Positions 26,780 through 35,394 of a DNA stretch of 64,000 nt are shown one piece after another (within the stretch, counting starts at the first letter, position 1; every line of letters starts with the position of its first letter). Below the pieces are notes generated by a model. That model searched no databases. It was not told where the DNA came from and worked only from the letters and a program-made list of their open reading frames with translations. The position numbers and the translations under genes are program-made. Location: the NCBI RefSeq assembly GCF_001905885.1, contig NZ_LIYH01000003.1, positions 806,001 to 870,000 on the forward strand, given 5' to 3'. Source of the stretch: Streptomyces sp. CB03234 (GTDB taxonomy: Bacteria; Actinomycetota; Actinomycetes; Streptomycetales; Streptomycetaceae).

Positions 26780-27453
26780 TCGGCGTGCTGGTCGTCGACG
26801 ACGACATCCGGGTCGCGGAGATCAACGCCGCGTACGTGGCCAAGGTGCCGGGTTTCCAGGTCGTCGCGCTGGCGCATACGGCGGCCGAGGCCCTCGCCCG
26901 GGTCGAGGAGTTGCCGGTCGACCTCATCCTGCTCGACCACTACCTGCCGGACGAGAACGGCCTCGCGGTCGTACGGGAACTGCGCCGGCGTGGGCACCAA
27001 ACCGACGTGATCATGGTGACGGCGGCCCGCGATGTGGCCACCGTCCAGGCCGCTCAGCGCCATGGCGCGCTCCAGTACCTGGTGAAACCGTTCAACTTCG
27101 CGGGCCTGCGCCCCAAGCTGGAGGCGTACGCGGCGCTGCGGCGCACGCTCGACGGCGGCGGCGAGGCCGAGCAGGCGGAGGTGGACCGGATCTTCGGCGC
27201 CCTGTCGGTGAGTTCGGGCGCGCCCGAGCTGCCCAAGGGCCACTCCCCCACCACGGCCGAGCTCGTACGCCAGGTGCTGCTCACCGCCGACGGTCCACTC
27301 TCCACGCAGGAGATCGCGGAACGGGCGGGGGTGAGCCGGCAGACGGCCCAGCGGTATCTGAAGCTGCTGGAGCGGGCCGGGCGGGTGCGCCTGTCGTTGA
27401 AGTACGGCGAGACCGGCCGCCCGGAACACCGCTACGCGTGGGTCCCCTCGTAG
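26776..27453 (+). CDS. CitB/DcuR-type response regulator
   Basis: A 225-residue cytoplasmic response regulator. The receiver domain (1-120) has the acidic pair Asp8/Asp9, phosphoacceptor Asp54 in LILLDHYLP, and the conserved LVKPF Lys near 103. The C-terminal helix-turn-helix, AERAGVSRQTAQRYLKLLER, near residue 180-200, is of the kind found in DcuR/CitB/MalR regulators. It starts at GTG 26776 in a 4-base overlap with the kinase gene, so translation is coupled. It is convergent with the sodium symporter gene, which ends 10 bases away and is the most obvious candidate target. Confidence 0.93.
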   Translation: MIGVLVVDDDIRVAEINAAYVAKVPGFQVVALAHTAAEALARVEELPVDLILLDHYLPDENGLAVVRELRRRGHQTDVIMVTAARDVATVQAAQRHGALQYLVKPFNFAGLRPKLEAYAALRRTLDGGGEAEQAEVDRIFGALSVSSGAPELPKGHSPTTAELVRQVLLTADGPLSTQEIAERAGVSRQTAQRYLKLLERAGRVRLSLKYGETGRPEHRYAWVPS

Positions 27454-27462
27454 GCCACCGGC

Positions 27463-29058
27463 CTACACCGCGCCCGCGCCCGTCAGAGCCCGTACCTCCG
27501 TCTCCGCGTGCCTGGCCTCGTCGGGAGGTTCCGGCGAGGTGACCGTGCCGAGCCAGCCGGCGAGGAAGCCCAGCGGGATGGAGACCAGGCCCGGGTTCTG
27601 GAGCGGGAAGAGCTGGAAGTCCACGCCGGGGAAGAGCGCCTCGGGGCTCCCCGAGACGACGGGCGAGAGCGCCACCAGCAGCACGGCCGGGACGAGCCCT
27701 CCGTACACCGACCAGACCGCGCCGCGCGTGGTGAAGTTCCGCCAGAACAGCGAGTACAGCAGCACCGGCAGGTTCGCGGAGGCGGCGACGGCGAAGGCGA
27801 GCCCCACCAGGAACGCCACGTTCAGGTCCCGGGCCAGCAGCCCGAGGCCGATCGCGACCGCGCCGACACCGACGGCCGCCACGCGCGCCACCGCGACCTC
27901 GCCGTTCCGCCGCTTGCCGTGCGGCCGCTTCAGCGAGGCGTACAGGTCGTGCGCGACCGACACCGACGAGGCCAGCGTGATGCCCGCGACGACGGCCAGG
28001 ATCGTCGCGAACGCCACCGCCGCGACCACCGCGAACAGCACCGCTCCGCCGGTCGAGCCCGCTCCCCCGCCCAGGTCGAGGGCGAGCAGCGGCACGGCGG
28101 TGTTGCCCGCGGCGTTGGACGCCCGCACCTCCTCGGTGCCGACGATCGCGGCGGCGCCGAAGCCCAGGACGATCGTCATCAGGTAGAAGCTGCCGATGAG
28201 ACCGATGGCCCAGACGACCGAGCGGCGGGCGGCCCGCGCGGTCGGCACGGTGTAGAAGCGGGACAGGATGTGCGGCAGTCCGGCGGTGCCGAGGACCAGC
28301 GCCAGACCGAGGCTGATGAAGTCCAGGCGCGCGGTCCAGTCCCCGCCGTACTTCAGGCCGGGTGACAGGAAGTCCCGGCCGTGCCCGCTGCGTTCCGCCG
28401 CGGTGGTGAGCAGTTGGTTCACATCGCCGTGAAAGCGCAGCAGGACGAGCACGGTGAGCGCGATCGCGCCCGCCATCAGCAGCACGGCCTTGACGATCTG
28501 GATCCAGGTGGTGGCTCGCATCCCTCCCAACGACACATAGATCACCATCAGTGCACCCACGCCGATCACGGTCCACGAGCGCGCGGCTTCGCTCGTACCG
28601 CCCAGCAGCAGCGCGACCAGGCTGCCGGCCCCCACCATCTGCGCCACCAGATAGAGAACGGACACGGCGACCGAGGAAGTTCCCGCCGCGATCCTCACCG
28701 GCCGCTCCCGCATCCGCGCCGCGATCACGTCGGCGAGGGTGAACCGGCCGCAGTTGCGTACGAGTTCGGCGACCAGGAACAGCACGACGAGCCAGGCCAC
28801 CAGGAAGCCCACCGAGTAGAGCATCCCGTCGTAGCCGAAGAGGGCGATCAGGCCGGAGATGCCGAGGAAGGACGCGGCGGACATGTAGTCACCGGCGATC
28901 GCGAAACCGTTCTCCATGGGCGAGAACAGCCTGCCTCCGGCGTAGAACTCCTCCGCCGAGCCCTGCCGGCGGCGGCTCACCCATGTCGTGATCGCCAGCG
29001 TGCCGGCGATGAACGCGCTGAACAGCAGGAGTGCCAGTACCTGGTGGTCTCCGGTCAA
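27463..29058 (-). CDS. Solute:sodium symporter (acetate/monocarboxylate permease, ActP/MctC type)
   Basis: Integral membrane symporter of 531 residues with about 13 hydrophobic helices. It carries SSS-family motifs (GDYMSAASFLGISGLIALFG near residue 55; GTAGLPHILSRFYTVP near 260; ATILAVVAGITLASSVSVAHD near 353). It most resembles cation/acetate symporters such as ActP and MctC. It begins at a TTG (29058) that overlaps the DUF485 gene stop (TTGA), the usual arrangement for acetate permeases (DUF485 then permease). The adjoining two-component pair suggests regulation by external organic acids; this is inference from position. Confidence 0.9.
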   Translation of the reverse strand: MTGDHQVLALLLFSAFIAGTLAITTWVSRRRQGSAEEFYAGGRLFSPMENGFAIAGDYMSAASFLGISGLIALFGYDGMLYSVGFLVAWLVVLFLVAELVRNCGRFTLADVIAARMRERPVRIAAGTSSVAVSVLYLVAQMVGAGSLVALLLGGTSEAARSWTVIGVGALMVIYVSLGGMRATTWIQIVKAVLLMAGAIALTVLVLLRFHGDVNQLLTTAAERSGHGRDFLSPGLKYGGDWTARLDFISLGLALVLGTAGLPHILSRFYTVPTARAARRSVVWAIGLIGSFYLMTIVLGFGAAAIVGTEEVRASNAAGNTAVPLLALDLGGGAGSTGGAVLFAVVAAVAFATILAVVAGITLASSVSVAHDLYASLKRPHGKRRNGEVAVARVAAVGVGAVAIGLGLLARDLNVAFLVGLAFAVAASANLPVLLYSLFWRNFTTRGAVWSVYGGLVPAVLLVALSPVVSGSPEALFPGVDFQLFPLQNPGLVSIPLGFLAGWLGTVTSPEPPDEARHAETEVRALTGAGAV

Positions 29059-29552
29059 CGCTCGACCGCCCCTCGCGTCAGCTCCTGGCCCCGCTCCTGA
29101 TCGAACACAGCCCAGCGCAGATCGAGCGCGGCGCGGTCGCGGTGCAGCCGTGCGTGGCGTACGTATGCCCAGGTGAGCCCGAAGGTGGTGAGGAACTGTC
29201 CCAGCCCCGCGATCATCGCCACGTTCACCGCCCCGGCCACCGGGCGGGACATCAGTCCGGGCGCCGTGGTCGCCGCCACGACATAGGCCAGGTACCAGGC
29301 GAGGAAGGCCAGGACGGCCGGTACGACGAAGCGCCGGTAGCGGCCGCGTACCTCCTGGAAGGCGGCGCTGCGCTGCACCTCCAGGTAGATGTCGGACGCG
29401 CCGCGCCGGTCCCGCGACGGCTGGGCGGGGCCGGGCACCACGGCCGCCGGCGCCCCCGGGCCGCTCCCCTCACCCCAGCCGGAGGCCAGCGCGTCATACC
29501 ACGGGTCATCGATCCGCACTGTCGCGGCATCGAGTCCTTCCCTGTTCTCCAC
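29055..29552 (-). CDS. DUF485 membrane protein
   Basis: A 165-residue protein with two membrane helices (YRRFVVPAVLAFLAWYLAYVV, about 75-95, and VNVAMIAGLGQFLTTFGLTWAYV, about 110-132). DUF485 proteins accompany acetate or monocarboxylate symporters and probably assist their assembly or function. The N-terminal 65 residues are polar and Pro/Ala-rich. GTG 29552 is used, with AAGGAG about 10 bases upstream. The TTGA overlap with the symporter gene indicates translational coupling. Confidence 0.88.
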   Translation of the reverse strand: MENREGLDAATVRIDDPWYDALASGWGEGSGPGAPAAVVPGPAQPSRDRRGASDIYLEVQRSAAFQEVRGRYRRFVVPAVLAFLAWYLAYVVAATTAPGLMSRPVAGAVNVAMIAGLGQFLTTFGLTWAYVRHARLHRDRAALDLRWAVFDQERGQELTRGAVER

Positions 29553-29667
29553 CGGTCAACTCTCCTTGTCGGCGAACCGTTTCGGCCGCGTGCACAAGGA
29601 TGGGCAGACCGGGAAGATCCCAGACTCTTCTCTTCCCGCTCTTCACCCCATCAGGTGACGTCATGGA

Positions 29668-29709
29668 GAGGTCCCGGCTCCGCGCGCTGTCGGAAGGAAC
29701 CGGGACCTC
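29668..29709 (-). terminator. Terminator hairpin of parE
   Basis: GAGGTCCCGG at 29668-29677 pairs perfectly with CCGGGACCTC at 29700-29709, with a 22-base loop. It starts 10 bases past the parE stop codon, between parE and the DUF485 promoter. Confidence 0.7.
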
Positions 29710-29719
29710 AGGGGGCGGC

Positions 29720-31837
29720 TCAGGCGTCGATGCGCGACCGGTCCAGGGTCGCGGCGGAGCTGGTGATGAACTCCTTGCGCGGTGCCACGTCGTTGCCCAT
29801 CAGCAGGTCGAAGACCTGCTCCGCGGACTCCAGGTCCCCGATGTTGATCCGGCGCAGGGTGCGGTGCCTCGGGTCCATCGTGGTCTCCGCGAGCTGGTCG
29901 GCGTCCATCTCGCCGAGGCCCTTGTAGCGCTGGATGGAGTCCTTGTACCGGATGCCCTTGCGCTGGAATTCCAGCAGCGTCTGGCGCAGTTCGTTGTCCG
30001 AGTACGTGTAGACGTACTTGTCCTGGCCCTTCTTGGGCTGGATGAGCTCGATGCGGTGCAGCGGCGGTACGGCGGCGAAGACGCGGCCCGCCTCGACCAT
30101 CGGGCGCATATAGCGCTGGAACAGCGTCAGCAGCAGGCAGCGGATGTGCGCGCCGTCGACGTCGGCGTCCACAAGCAGGACGATCTTGCCGTACCGGGCC
30201 GCGTCGATGTCGAAGGTCCGGCCGGAACCCGCCCCTATGACCTGGATGATCGCGCCGCACTCGGCGTTCTTCAGCATGTCGGAGACGGACGACTTCTGGA
30301 CGTTGAGGATCTTGCCGCGGATCGGCAGCAGCGCCTGGAACTCACTGTTCCGGGCAAGCTTGGCCGTGCCGAGCGCGGAGTCCCCCTCGACGATGAAGAG
30401 CTCGCTGCGCTCCACGTCGTCGCTGCGGCAGTCGGCCAGCTTGGCGGGCAGCGACGAGGACTCCAGTGCGGTCTTGCGGCGCTGCGCCTCCTTGTGCTGA
30501 CGGGCCGCGATCCGTGTACGAGCGGCGGCGACGGCCTTTTCCAGCACCGCGCGGGCCTGGGCCTTGGCGTCGCGCTTGGTGGAGGTCAGGAAGGCCTTCA
30601 GCTCCTTGGCGACCACATTGGCGACGATGCGGTTCGCCGCCGACGTACCGAGGACCTCCTTGGTCTGGCCCTCGAACTGCGGCTCGGCGAGCCGCACGGT
30701 CACCACGGCGGTGAGGCCCTCCAGGGCGTCGTCCTTGACGATGTCGTCCTCGGCGACGCGCAGCATCTTGGCGGAGCGCAGCACCTCGTTCATGGTCTTG
30801 GTCACCGCGCGCTCGAAGCCGGAGACATGGGTGCCGCCCTTGGGGGTGGCGATGATGTTCACGAACGACTTGACCGTGGAGTCGTACCCGGTCCCCCAGC
30901 GCAGTGCGACGTCGACGCCGAGCTCGCGGGTGACCTCGGTGGGCGTCATGTGCCCGCGCTCGTCGAGGACGGGCACGGTCTCCTTGAAGGTGCCCTGGCC
31001 GGTCAGCCGCAGTACGTCGCAGACGGCCTTGTCCTGCGCCAGGTACTCGCAGAACTCGCTGATGCCCCCGTCGAAACGGAACGTCTCCTCGCTCTTGCCC
31101 TCGCCCTCCAGGTCCCGCTCGTCGCGGACGACGATGGTGAGGCCGGGCACCAGGAAGGCGGTCTGGCGGGCGCGCTGGTGCAGGTGCTCCAGGGAGAGCT
31201 TGGCGTCCTTGAGGAAGATCTGGCGGTCCGCCCAGTACCGCACGCGGGTGCCGGTGCGGGTCTTCGGCACGCGCTTGATCTTGCGCAGCCCGTTGGCGGG
31301 GTCGAAGGGGGCGTCGGGGCCCGACTCGGTGAAGATCCCGGGGACGCCGCGGCGGAAGCTGATGGCGTGCGTGGAGCTGTTGCGGTCGACCTCGACGTCG
31401 AGGCGGGCGGACAACGCGTTCACCACGGAGGCGCCCACGCCGTGCAGGCCGCCGGACGCTGCGTACGAACCGCCGCCGAACTTGCCGCCGGCGTGCAGCT
31501 TGGTCATGACGACCTCGACGCCGGAGAGGCCGGTCTTCGGCTCGACGTCGACGGGGATGCCCCGGCCGTTGTCCCGGACCTCCACGGAGCCGTCCTCGTG
31601 GAGGATGACCTCGATGTGGTCGCAGTACCCCCCGAGGGCCTCGTCGACGGAGTTGTCGATGATCTCCCAGAGGCAGTGCATCAGGCCCCGGCTGTCGGTG
31701 GACCCGATGTACATGCCAGGTCGCTTGCGAACCGCCTCGAGCCCCTCAAGTACGAGCAGGTGCCGCGCGGTGTAGTTGGAACCGTCACGGTCTGCGGTCA
31801 GCAGCGCACTGGACGGCACGGACGTCTCGGCGGTCAC
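29720..31837 (-). CDS. parE: DNA topoisomerase IV subunit B
   Basis: ATPase subunit of topoisomerase IV, 705 residues, partner of ParC. The GHKL ATPase domain has LEAVRKRPGMYIGSTD, the NSVDEALGG motif, DNGRGIPVD and GGLHGVGASVVNALS. The toprim domain has EGDSALGTAK with the catalytic Glu, and DADVDGAHI binds Mg2+. The C-terminus has the IQRYKGLGEMDADQL motif. GTG 31837 is taken as start because GAGGAG precedes it by 9 bases and the N-terminus then matches Streptomyces ParE as I recall it; an ATG at 31900 in frame is less likely. A hairpin ends the gene. parC is about 6 kb away on the other strand. Confidence 0.95.
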   Translation of the reverse strand: MTAETSVPSSALLTADRDGSNYTARHLLVLEGLEAVRKRPGMYIGSTDSRGLMHCLWEIIDNSVDEALGGYCDHIEVILHEDGSVEVRDNGRGIPVDVEPKTGLSGVEVVMTKLHAGGKFGGGSYAASGGLHGVGASVVNALSARLDVEVDRNSSTHAISFRRGVPGIFTESGPDAPFDPANGLRKIKRVPKTRTGTRVRYWADRQIFLKDAKLSLEHLHQRARQTAFLVPGLTIVVRDERDLEGEGKSEETFRFDGGISEFCEYLAQDKAVCDVLRLTGQGTFKETVPVLDERGHMTPTEVTRELGVDVALRWGTGYDSTVKSFVNIIATPKGGTHVSGFERAVTKTMNEVLRSAKMLRVAEDDIVKDDALEGLTAVVTVRLAEPQFEGQTKEVLGTSAANRIVANVVAKELKAFLTSTKRDAKAQARAVLEKAVAAARTRIAARQHKEAQRRKTALESSSLPAKLADCRSDDVERSELFIVEGDSALGTAKLARNSEFQALLPIRGKILNVQKSSVSDMLKNAECGAIIQVIGAGSGRTFDIDAARYGKIVLLVDADVDGAHIRCLLLTLFQRYMRPMVEAGRVFAAVPPLHRIELIQPKKGQDKYVYTYSDNELRQTLLEFQRKGIRYKDSIQRYKGLGEMDADQLAETTMDPRHRTLRRINIGDLESAEQVFDLLMGNDVAPRKEFITSSAATLDRSRIDA

Positions 31838-32277
31838 GCGGTTCGCTCCTCGCTGAATTTGGAAAGTGGCCTGTGGGGGTAAAGGCCCGGCGTCTGTCAC
31901 CGGTCAGAGGGTACAGAGGCCTGGTAGAGCCGTTGTAACGCCACCCACGTGAAAACTCATGCTAGTCCAGAGTCGCAAGGGTGTTCGATCCCTCGATGGA
32001 GTGACGTGGACATCACGTTCCCTTCCAGGCATGAACCATTTAGGCTCCGGGCACGTCCTCATGAACAACCGGCAACCGCCGGGAGGGCTGAACGAGACTG
32101 AACGAGACAAGCAACGCGAAACCCGTAGAGCACAGCAATACGGCTCATTCGCCGCCAACCGGCAGCAGACAGCCTCCTTGGAAAAACTTTCAGGGAAAAG
32201 CCACGAGCGGGAACGTTTTCGGCCTGGTTGGATGTTGACCCTGGTACGACAGCTCGTCGAGCTAGAGAAGAGGCGAC
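31838..32277. other. Divergent region between parE and the zinc-ribbon gene
   Basis: This 440-base gap must contain promoters for parE (leftward) and for the small zinc-ribbon gene (rightward). It is AT-richer than its surroundings, with several A/T runs (TGAAAACTCATG, GGAAAAACTTTCAGGG). TTGACC at 32235-32240 is a fair -35-like hexamer for the rightward gene, but I found no convincing -10 box at the right distance. No RNA or repeat is recognised. Confidence 0.4.
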
Positions 32278-32505
32278 GTGACTACTGTTCTGACCCCCGC
32301 GAGCCCGCTGACGGCCGCCGACCGCTGCGACCGCTGCGGCGCCCAGGCATATCTGCGCGTCGTGCTGACCAGCGGTGGTGAACTGCTCTTCTGCGCCCAC
32401 CACGGGCGCAAGTTCGAGCCGGAACTCAAGAAGATCGCCGCGGAGATACAGGATGAGACGGACCGGCTCACCACCGTGCCGAACGCAGTCGAAGAGGACC
32501 GCTGA
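32278..32505 (+). CDS. Small zinc-ribbon-like protein (DUF7455 type)
   Basis: A 75-residue protein starting MTTVLTPASPLTAADRCDRC. It has a CDRCG pair at residues 17-20 and a CAHHGRKF motif near residue 39, a likely single zinc-binding site. It is acidic at the C-terminus. Proteins of this form are widespread in Actinobacteria next to hrdB/parE; their role is unknown. GTG 32278 follows an AGAAGAGG ribosome-binding site. It is a single gene, ending in a strong terminator hairpin. Confidence 0.85.
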   Translation: MTTVLTPASPLTAADRCDRCGAQAYLRVVLTSGGELLFCAHHGRKFEPELKKIAAEIQDETDRLTTVPNAVEEDR

Positions 32506-32550
32506 CACTCTTATCCACGACGAGCCAGGGGCCGGTCCAGGACTGGCCGA

Positions 32551-32590
32551 CGGGCGACCGCCCCCACCGCGAGGGGGCGGTCGCCCGTTC
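32551..32590 (+). terminator. Terminator hairpin of the zinc-ribbon gene
   Basis: CGGGCGACCGCCCC at 32551-32564 pairs perfectly with GGGGCGGTCGCCCG at 32574-32587, followed by TTCT. It is 45 bases after the stop codon and is the strongest hairpin in this gap. Confidence 0.88.
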
Positions 32591-32689
32591 TCATGCCACG
32601 CATCACTGTCCGGCCCCGCGTCTTCGCCCGCGCCGCAGCTACCGGGGGGCGCCCTGACGTCACTGGGCGGCACCGCCGCCCCGTCCCGG

Positions 32690-32850
32690 GTGACGCGCCT
32701 TGACGTCGTACCGAGGCACCGCGCCGCCCCGTGACGAGCCTTGACGTCGTACCGAGGCACGGCGCCGCCCCGGTAACGCGCTTGGCGGCGTCCAGCCGGC
32801 ACCGTGCCGTCCCTGTGACGAGCCGTGGCGCCGTCCGGCGACGATTCAGG
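32690..32850. repeat. Minisatellite of about 41-42 bases, four copies
   Basis: Units begin at 32690, 32731, 32773 and 32815 (steps of 41, 42 and 42). The first two are nearly identical (GTGACG then A or C, GCCTTGACGTCGTACCGAGG, then CAC and GCGCCGCCCC); the third and fourth are progressively diverged. A further partial unit may precede at 32655. The array lies between the zinc-ribbon terminator and the 3' end of the serine protease gene, in non-coding DNA. It is not a CRISPR: units are contiguous with no spacers. Confidence 0.85.
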
Positions 32851-32872
32851 CAGGCACCGGGAGGTGCGCCCC

Positions 32873-33694
32873 TCAGACCGCCGGCAGCACCGCCGAGACC
32901 CGCGTGTACACCCCCGGGCTGCCCGGCTCCCCGCAGCCGCTGCCCCAGGACACCAGCCCGATGAGACGCCCGCGCGCCACCAGCGGCCCCCCGCTGTCCC
33001 CCTGGCACGCGTCGCGCCCGCCCTCGGGGTCCCCCGCGCACAGCATCGTGGCGGCCAGGTACCCCCCGCCGCCCGCCTCCGCTGGGTACGCCCGCGCGCA
33101 CACCTCGTCCGGGAGCACGCGTACCGTCGCCGAGCGCAGCGTGTACGCGTAGGAGCCGCCGCCCGTCGTGTCGCCCCAGCCGTACACGGCGGCGCTCGTG
33201 CCCGGCCGGTAAGCCGGATCGCCGCGTCCGGCCGCCTTGATGACGTACGAGCGCGGCAGCGCGCTCGCCAGCGTGAGCACGGCCAGGTCGCCGGACTGCG
33301 TCGCGGCGTCGTACGCGGGGCTGATCCACGCCCCGGTCACCGGAATCTCCCGTCCGCCCGCCTCCCGCAGCTCCGTGCGGCCCGCGATGACCTTGAGGTC
33401 GCTCAGCTCCTTCGCGTCCGTACCGAGCACCGTCGGCCCCAGGCAGTGCGCGGCGGTCACCACCTTGGTCGGCGCGACGACCACGCCTCCGCAGAACTGC
33501 CCCGCTCGCGTACCCCCGAACCGGTCACGGCTGGAGAGGGCCACGGCCCAGGGGCTGTCGGAGGCGCGTACCGGCTGTCCTCCGACGACGACGCTGTCGG
33601 CGGCCACGGGCGCGGGCGTACTGAGCGGCAGGACCGCCGTGGCCACGATGGCGGCCACGGCCGCGGTCCGCTTCCGGGTGATGGGACGACGCAT
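32873..33694 (-). CDS. Secreted trypsin-like serine protease (S1 family)
   Basis: A 273-residue exported protease. The N-terminal signal peptide has the basic start MRRPITRKR and a hydrophobic core to about residue 32 (APVAA/D cleavage). A short propeptide gives way to the mature start VVVGG. The catalytic triad is complete: His in VVTAAHCLG near residue 83, Asp in SGDLAVLTL near 134, Ser in CQGDSGGPL near 229. Cys pairs typical of trypsins are present. The GSGCGEPGSPGVYTRV motif completes the fold. A trypsin-like S1 pocket is likely from the Asp six residues before the Ser (GGRDACQGDSGG). It is a single gene, downstream of hrdB on the same strand. Confidence 0.93.
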   Translation of the reverse strand: MRRPITRKRTAAVAAIVATAVLPLSTPAPVAADSVVVGGQPVRASDSPWAVALSSRDRFGGTRAGQFCGGVVVAPTKVVTAAHCLGPTVLGTDAKELSDLKVIAGRTELREAGGREIPVTGAWISPAYDAATQSGDLAVLTLASALPRSYVIKAAGRGDPAYRPGTSAAVYGWGDTTGGGSYAYTLRSATVRVLPDEVCARAYPAEAGGGGYLAATMLCAGDPEGGRDACQGDSGGPLVARGRLIGLVSWGSGCGEPGSPGVYTRVSAVLPAV

Positions 33695-33788
33695 GCGGTC
33701 TCCTGACTCTCCGCTGAACCAGCTTCACCCAGAGTCGGCCAGCGCGCCGCGCCCCGCACCCCAGCGACGTGGACTCGCCAGGCACGCC

Positions 33789-33825
33789 GGAGGGCCCGGC
33801 TCCCCCTCGGGGAACCGGGCCCTCC
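33789..33825 (-). terminator. Terminator hairpin of hrdB
   Basis: GGAGGGCCCGG and CCGGGCCCTCC form an 11-pair stem, extended inward by CCCC/GGGG after one mismatch. It begins 21 bases after the hrdB stop codon. No T-run follows on the minus strand. Confidence 0.8.
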
Positions 33826-33846
33826 ACTTCGTACGACCGCCTGACC

Positions 33847-35394
33847 TCAGTCGAGGTAGTCGCGCAGCACCTGGGAGCGCGACGGGTGGCGCAGCTTGGA
33901 CATGGTCTTGGACTCGATCTGGCGGATCCGCTCACGGGTCACGCCGTAGACCTTGCCGATCTCGTCCAGCGTCTTCGGCTGGCCGTCGGTCAGGCCGAAG
34001 CGCATGGAGACCACGCCGGCCTCACGCTCGGACAGCGTGTCGAGCACCGAGTGCAGCTGCTCCTGCAGGAGCGTGAAGCTGACCGCGTCGGCCGGCACGA
34101 CCGCCTCGGAGTCCTCGATCAGGTCACCGAACTCGCTGTCGCCGTCCTCGCCCAGCGGGGTGTGCAGCGAGATGGGCTCACGGCCGTACTTCTGGACCTC
34201 GATGACCTTCTCGGGGGTCATGTCGAGCTCCTTGGCCAGCTCCTCCGGGGTGGGCTCACGGCCCAGGTCCTGGAGCATCTGGCGCTGCACGCGCGCGAGC
34301 TTGTTGATGACCTCGACCATGTGCACCGGGATACGGATGGTGCGGGCCTGGTCGGCCATGGCGCGGGTGATCGCCTGACGGATCCACCAGGTGGCGTACG
34401 TGGAGAACTTGTAGCCCTTGGTGTAGTCGAACTTCTCGACCGCGCGGATCAGACCGAGGTTGCCCTCCTGGATCAGGTCCAGGAAGAGCATGCCGCGGCC
34501 GGTGTAGCGCTTGGCCAGGGAGACCACGAGGCGGAGGTTGGCCTCCAGCAGGTGGTTCTTGGCGCGGCGGCCGTCCTCAGCGATGATCTCCAGCTCGCGC
34601 TTGAGCTTCGGGGCCAGCTTGTCGGAGTTCGCCAGCTTGTCCTCGGCGAACAGGCCGGCCTCGATGCGCTTGGCGAGCTCGACCTCCTGCTCGGCGTTGA
34701 GGAGCGGGACCTTGCCGATCTGCTTCAGGTAGTCCTTGACCGGGTCGGCCGTGGCACCGGCGACGGCAACCTGCTGCGCGGGCGCGTCGTCCTCGTCCTC
34801 GTCCGAGAGCACGAAGCCCTTGTTCTCGCCCTCGGCCTCCTCGTCCTCGCCCTTGCCGGGCGCGACGTCCTCGAGCAGCTCCTCGCCCTCGAGGACCTCG
34901 TCGGCGTCCTTCTTTGCCGTGGTCTTCTTGGCGGTGGTCTTCTTGGCGGCGGTCTTCTTCACCGCCGTCTTCTTGGCGGCGGTCTTCTTGGCGGCCGCCT
35001 TCTTGGCAGGGGTACCGGCCTCGTCGGCCGGGGCGTCCGCGCTCTGGGCCGCCGGAGCCGCGGCGGCCGCGACGGACTTCGTCACGGCCGTCTTGGCGGT
35101 GACGGTCTTGGTGGCGGTGCGCTTTGCCGGGCTCTTCGCTGCGACGCTCTTGCGGGTGCGCTTCGGCGACTCCGCTGCACTGACCATCAGCGTCACACCC
35201 TCTTCCTCGAGGATCTGATTGAGGCTGCGCAGAACATTCTTCCACTGGGTTGGCGGAATCTGGTCAGCCTCGAAGGCCCGACGCACGTCATCGCCGGCGA
35301 TCTGCCCATCAGCCTTTCCCCGCTCGATGAGCGCCATCACAGACTCGGACTCGGCGATCTCCGGCGGGAGCGTACGGGATGTGCTGGCCGACAC
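33847..35394 (-). CDS. hrdB: Principal RNA polymerase sigma factor HrdB
   Basis: Essential primary sigma factor (sigma-70 group 1), 515 residues. Region 1.1-like N-terminus (MSASTSRTLPPEIAES, then ALIERGKADGQIAGDDVRRA), a Lys/Ala-rich variable linker (KKTAAKKT repeats, residues 90-180), then the core: region 1.2 (DPVKDYLKQIGKVPLL), region 2 (GRGMLFLDLIQEGNLGLIRA; YKFSTYATWWIRQAITRA), region 3, and region 4.2 helix-turn-helix (GVTRERIRQIESKTMSKLRH). GTG 35394 is chosen over ATG 35550 because it gives the known HrdB N-terminus and has GAGAGG upstream. The 504-base upstream gap holds its promoters; in S. coelicolor hrdB is transcribed largely by the ECF factor ShbA. Ends at hairpin 33789-33825. 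Confidence 0.97.
   Translation of the reverse strand: MSASTSRTLPPEIAESESVMALIERGKADGQIAGDDVRRAFEADQIPPTQWKNVLRSLNQILEEEGVTLMVSAAESPKRTRKSVAAKSPAKRTATKTVTAKTAVTKSVAAAAAPAAQSADAPADEAGTPAKKAAAKKTAAKKTAVKKTAAKKTTAKKTTAKKDADEVLEGEELLEDVAPGKGEDEEAEGENKGFVLSDEDEDDAPAQQVAVAGATADPVKDYLKQIGKVPLLNAEQEVELAKRIEAGLFAEDKLANSDKLAPKLKRELEIIAEDGRRAKNHLLEANLRLVVSLAKRYTGRGMLFLDLIQEGNLGLIRAVEKFDYTKGYKFSTYATWWIRQAITRAMADQARTIRIPVHMVEVINKLARVQRQMLQDLGREPTPEELAKELDMTPEKVIEVQKYGREPISLHTPLGEDGDSEFGDLIEDSEAVVPADAVSFTLLQEQLHSVLDTLSEREAGVVSMRFGLTDGQPKTLDEIGKVYGVTRERIRQIESKTMSKLRHPSRSQVLRDYLD

Noticed and set aside
29600..31882. 760-codon open frame antisense to parE
   Set aside because: Mirror of a strongly conserved gene in high-GC DNA. 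No independent coding signal.
32235..32268. Promoter of the zinc-ribbon gene (TTGACC)
   Set aside because: No acceptable -10 hexamer at 16-19 bases, so not annotated as a promoter.
32690..32850. CRISPR-like repeat
   Set aside because: Units are contiguous, with no unique spacers, and no cas genes are near.
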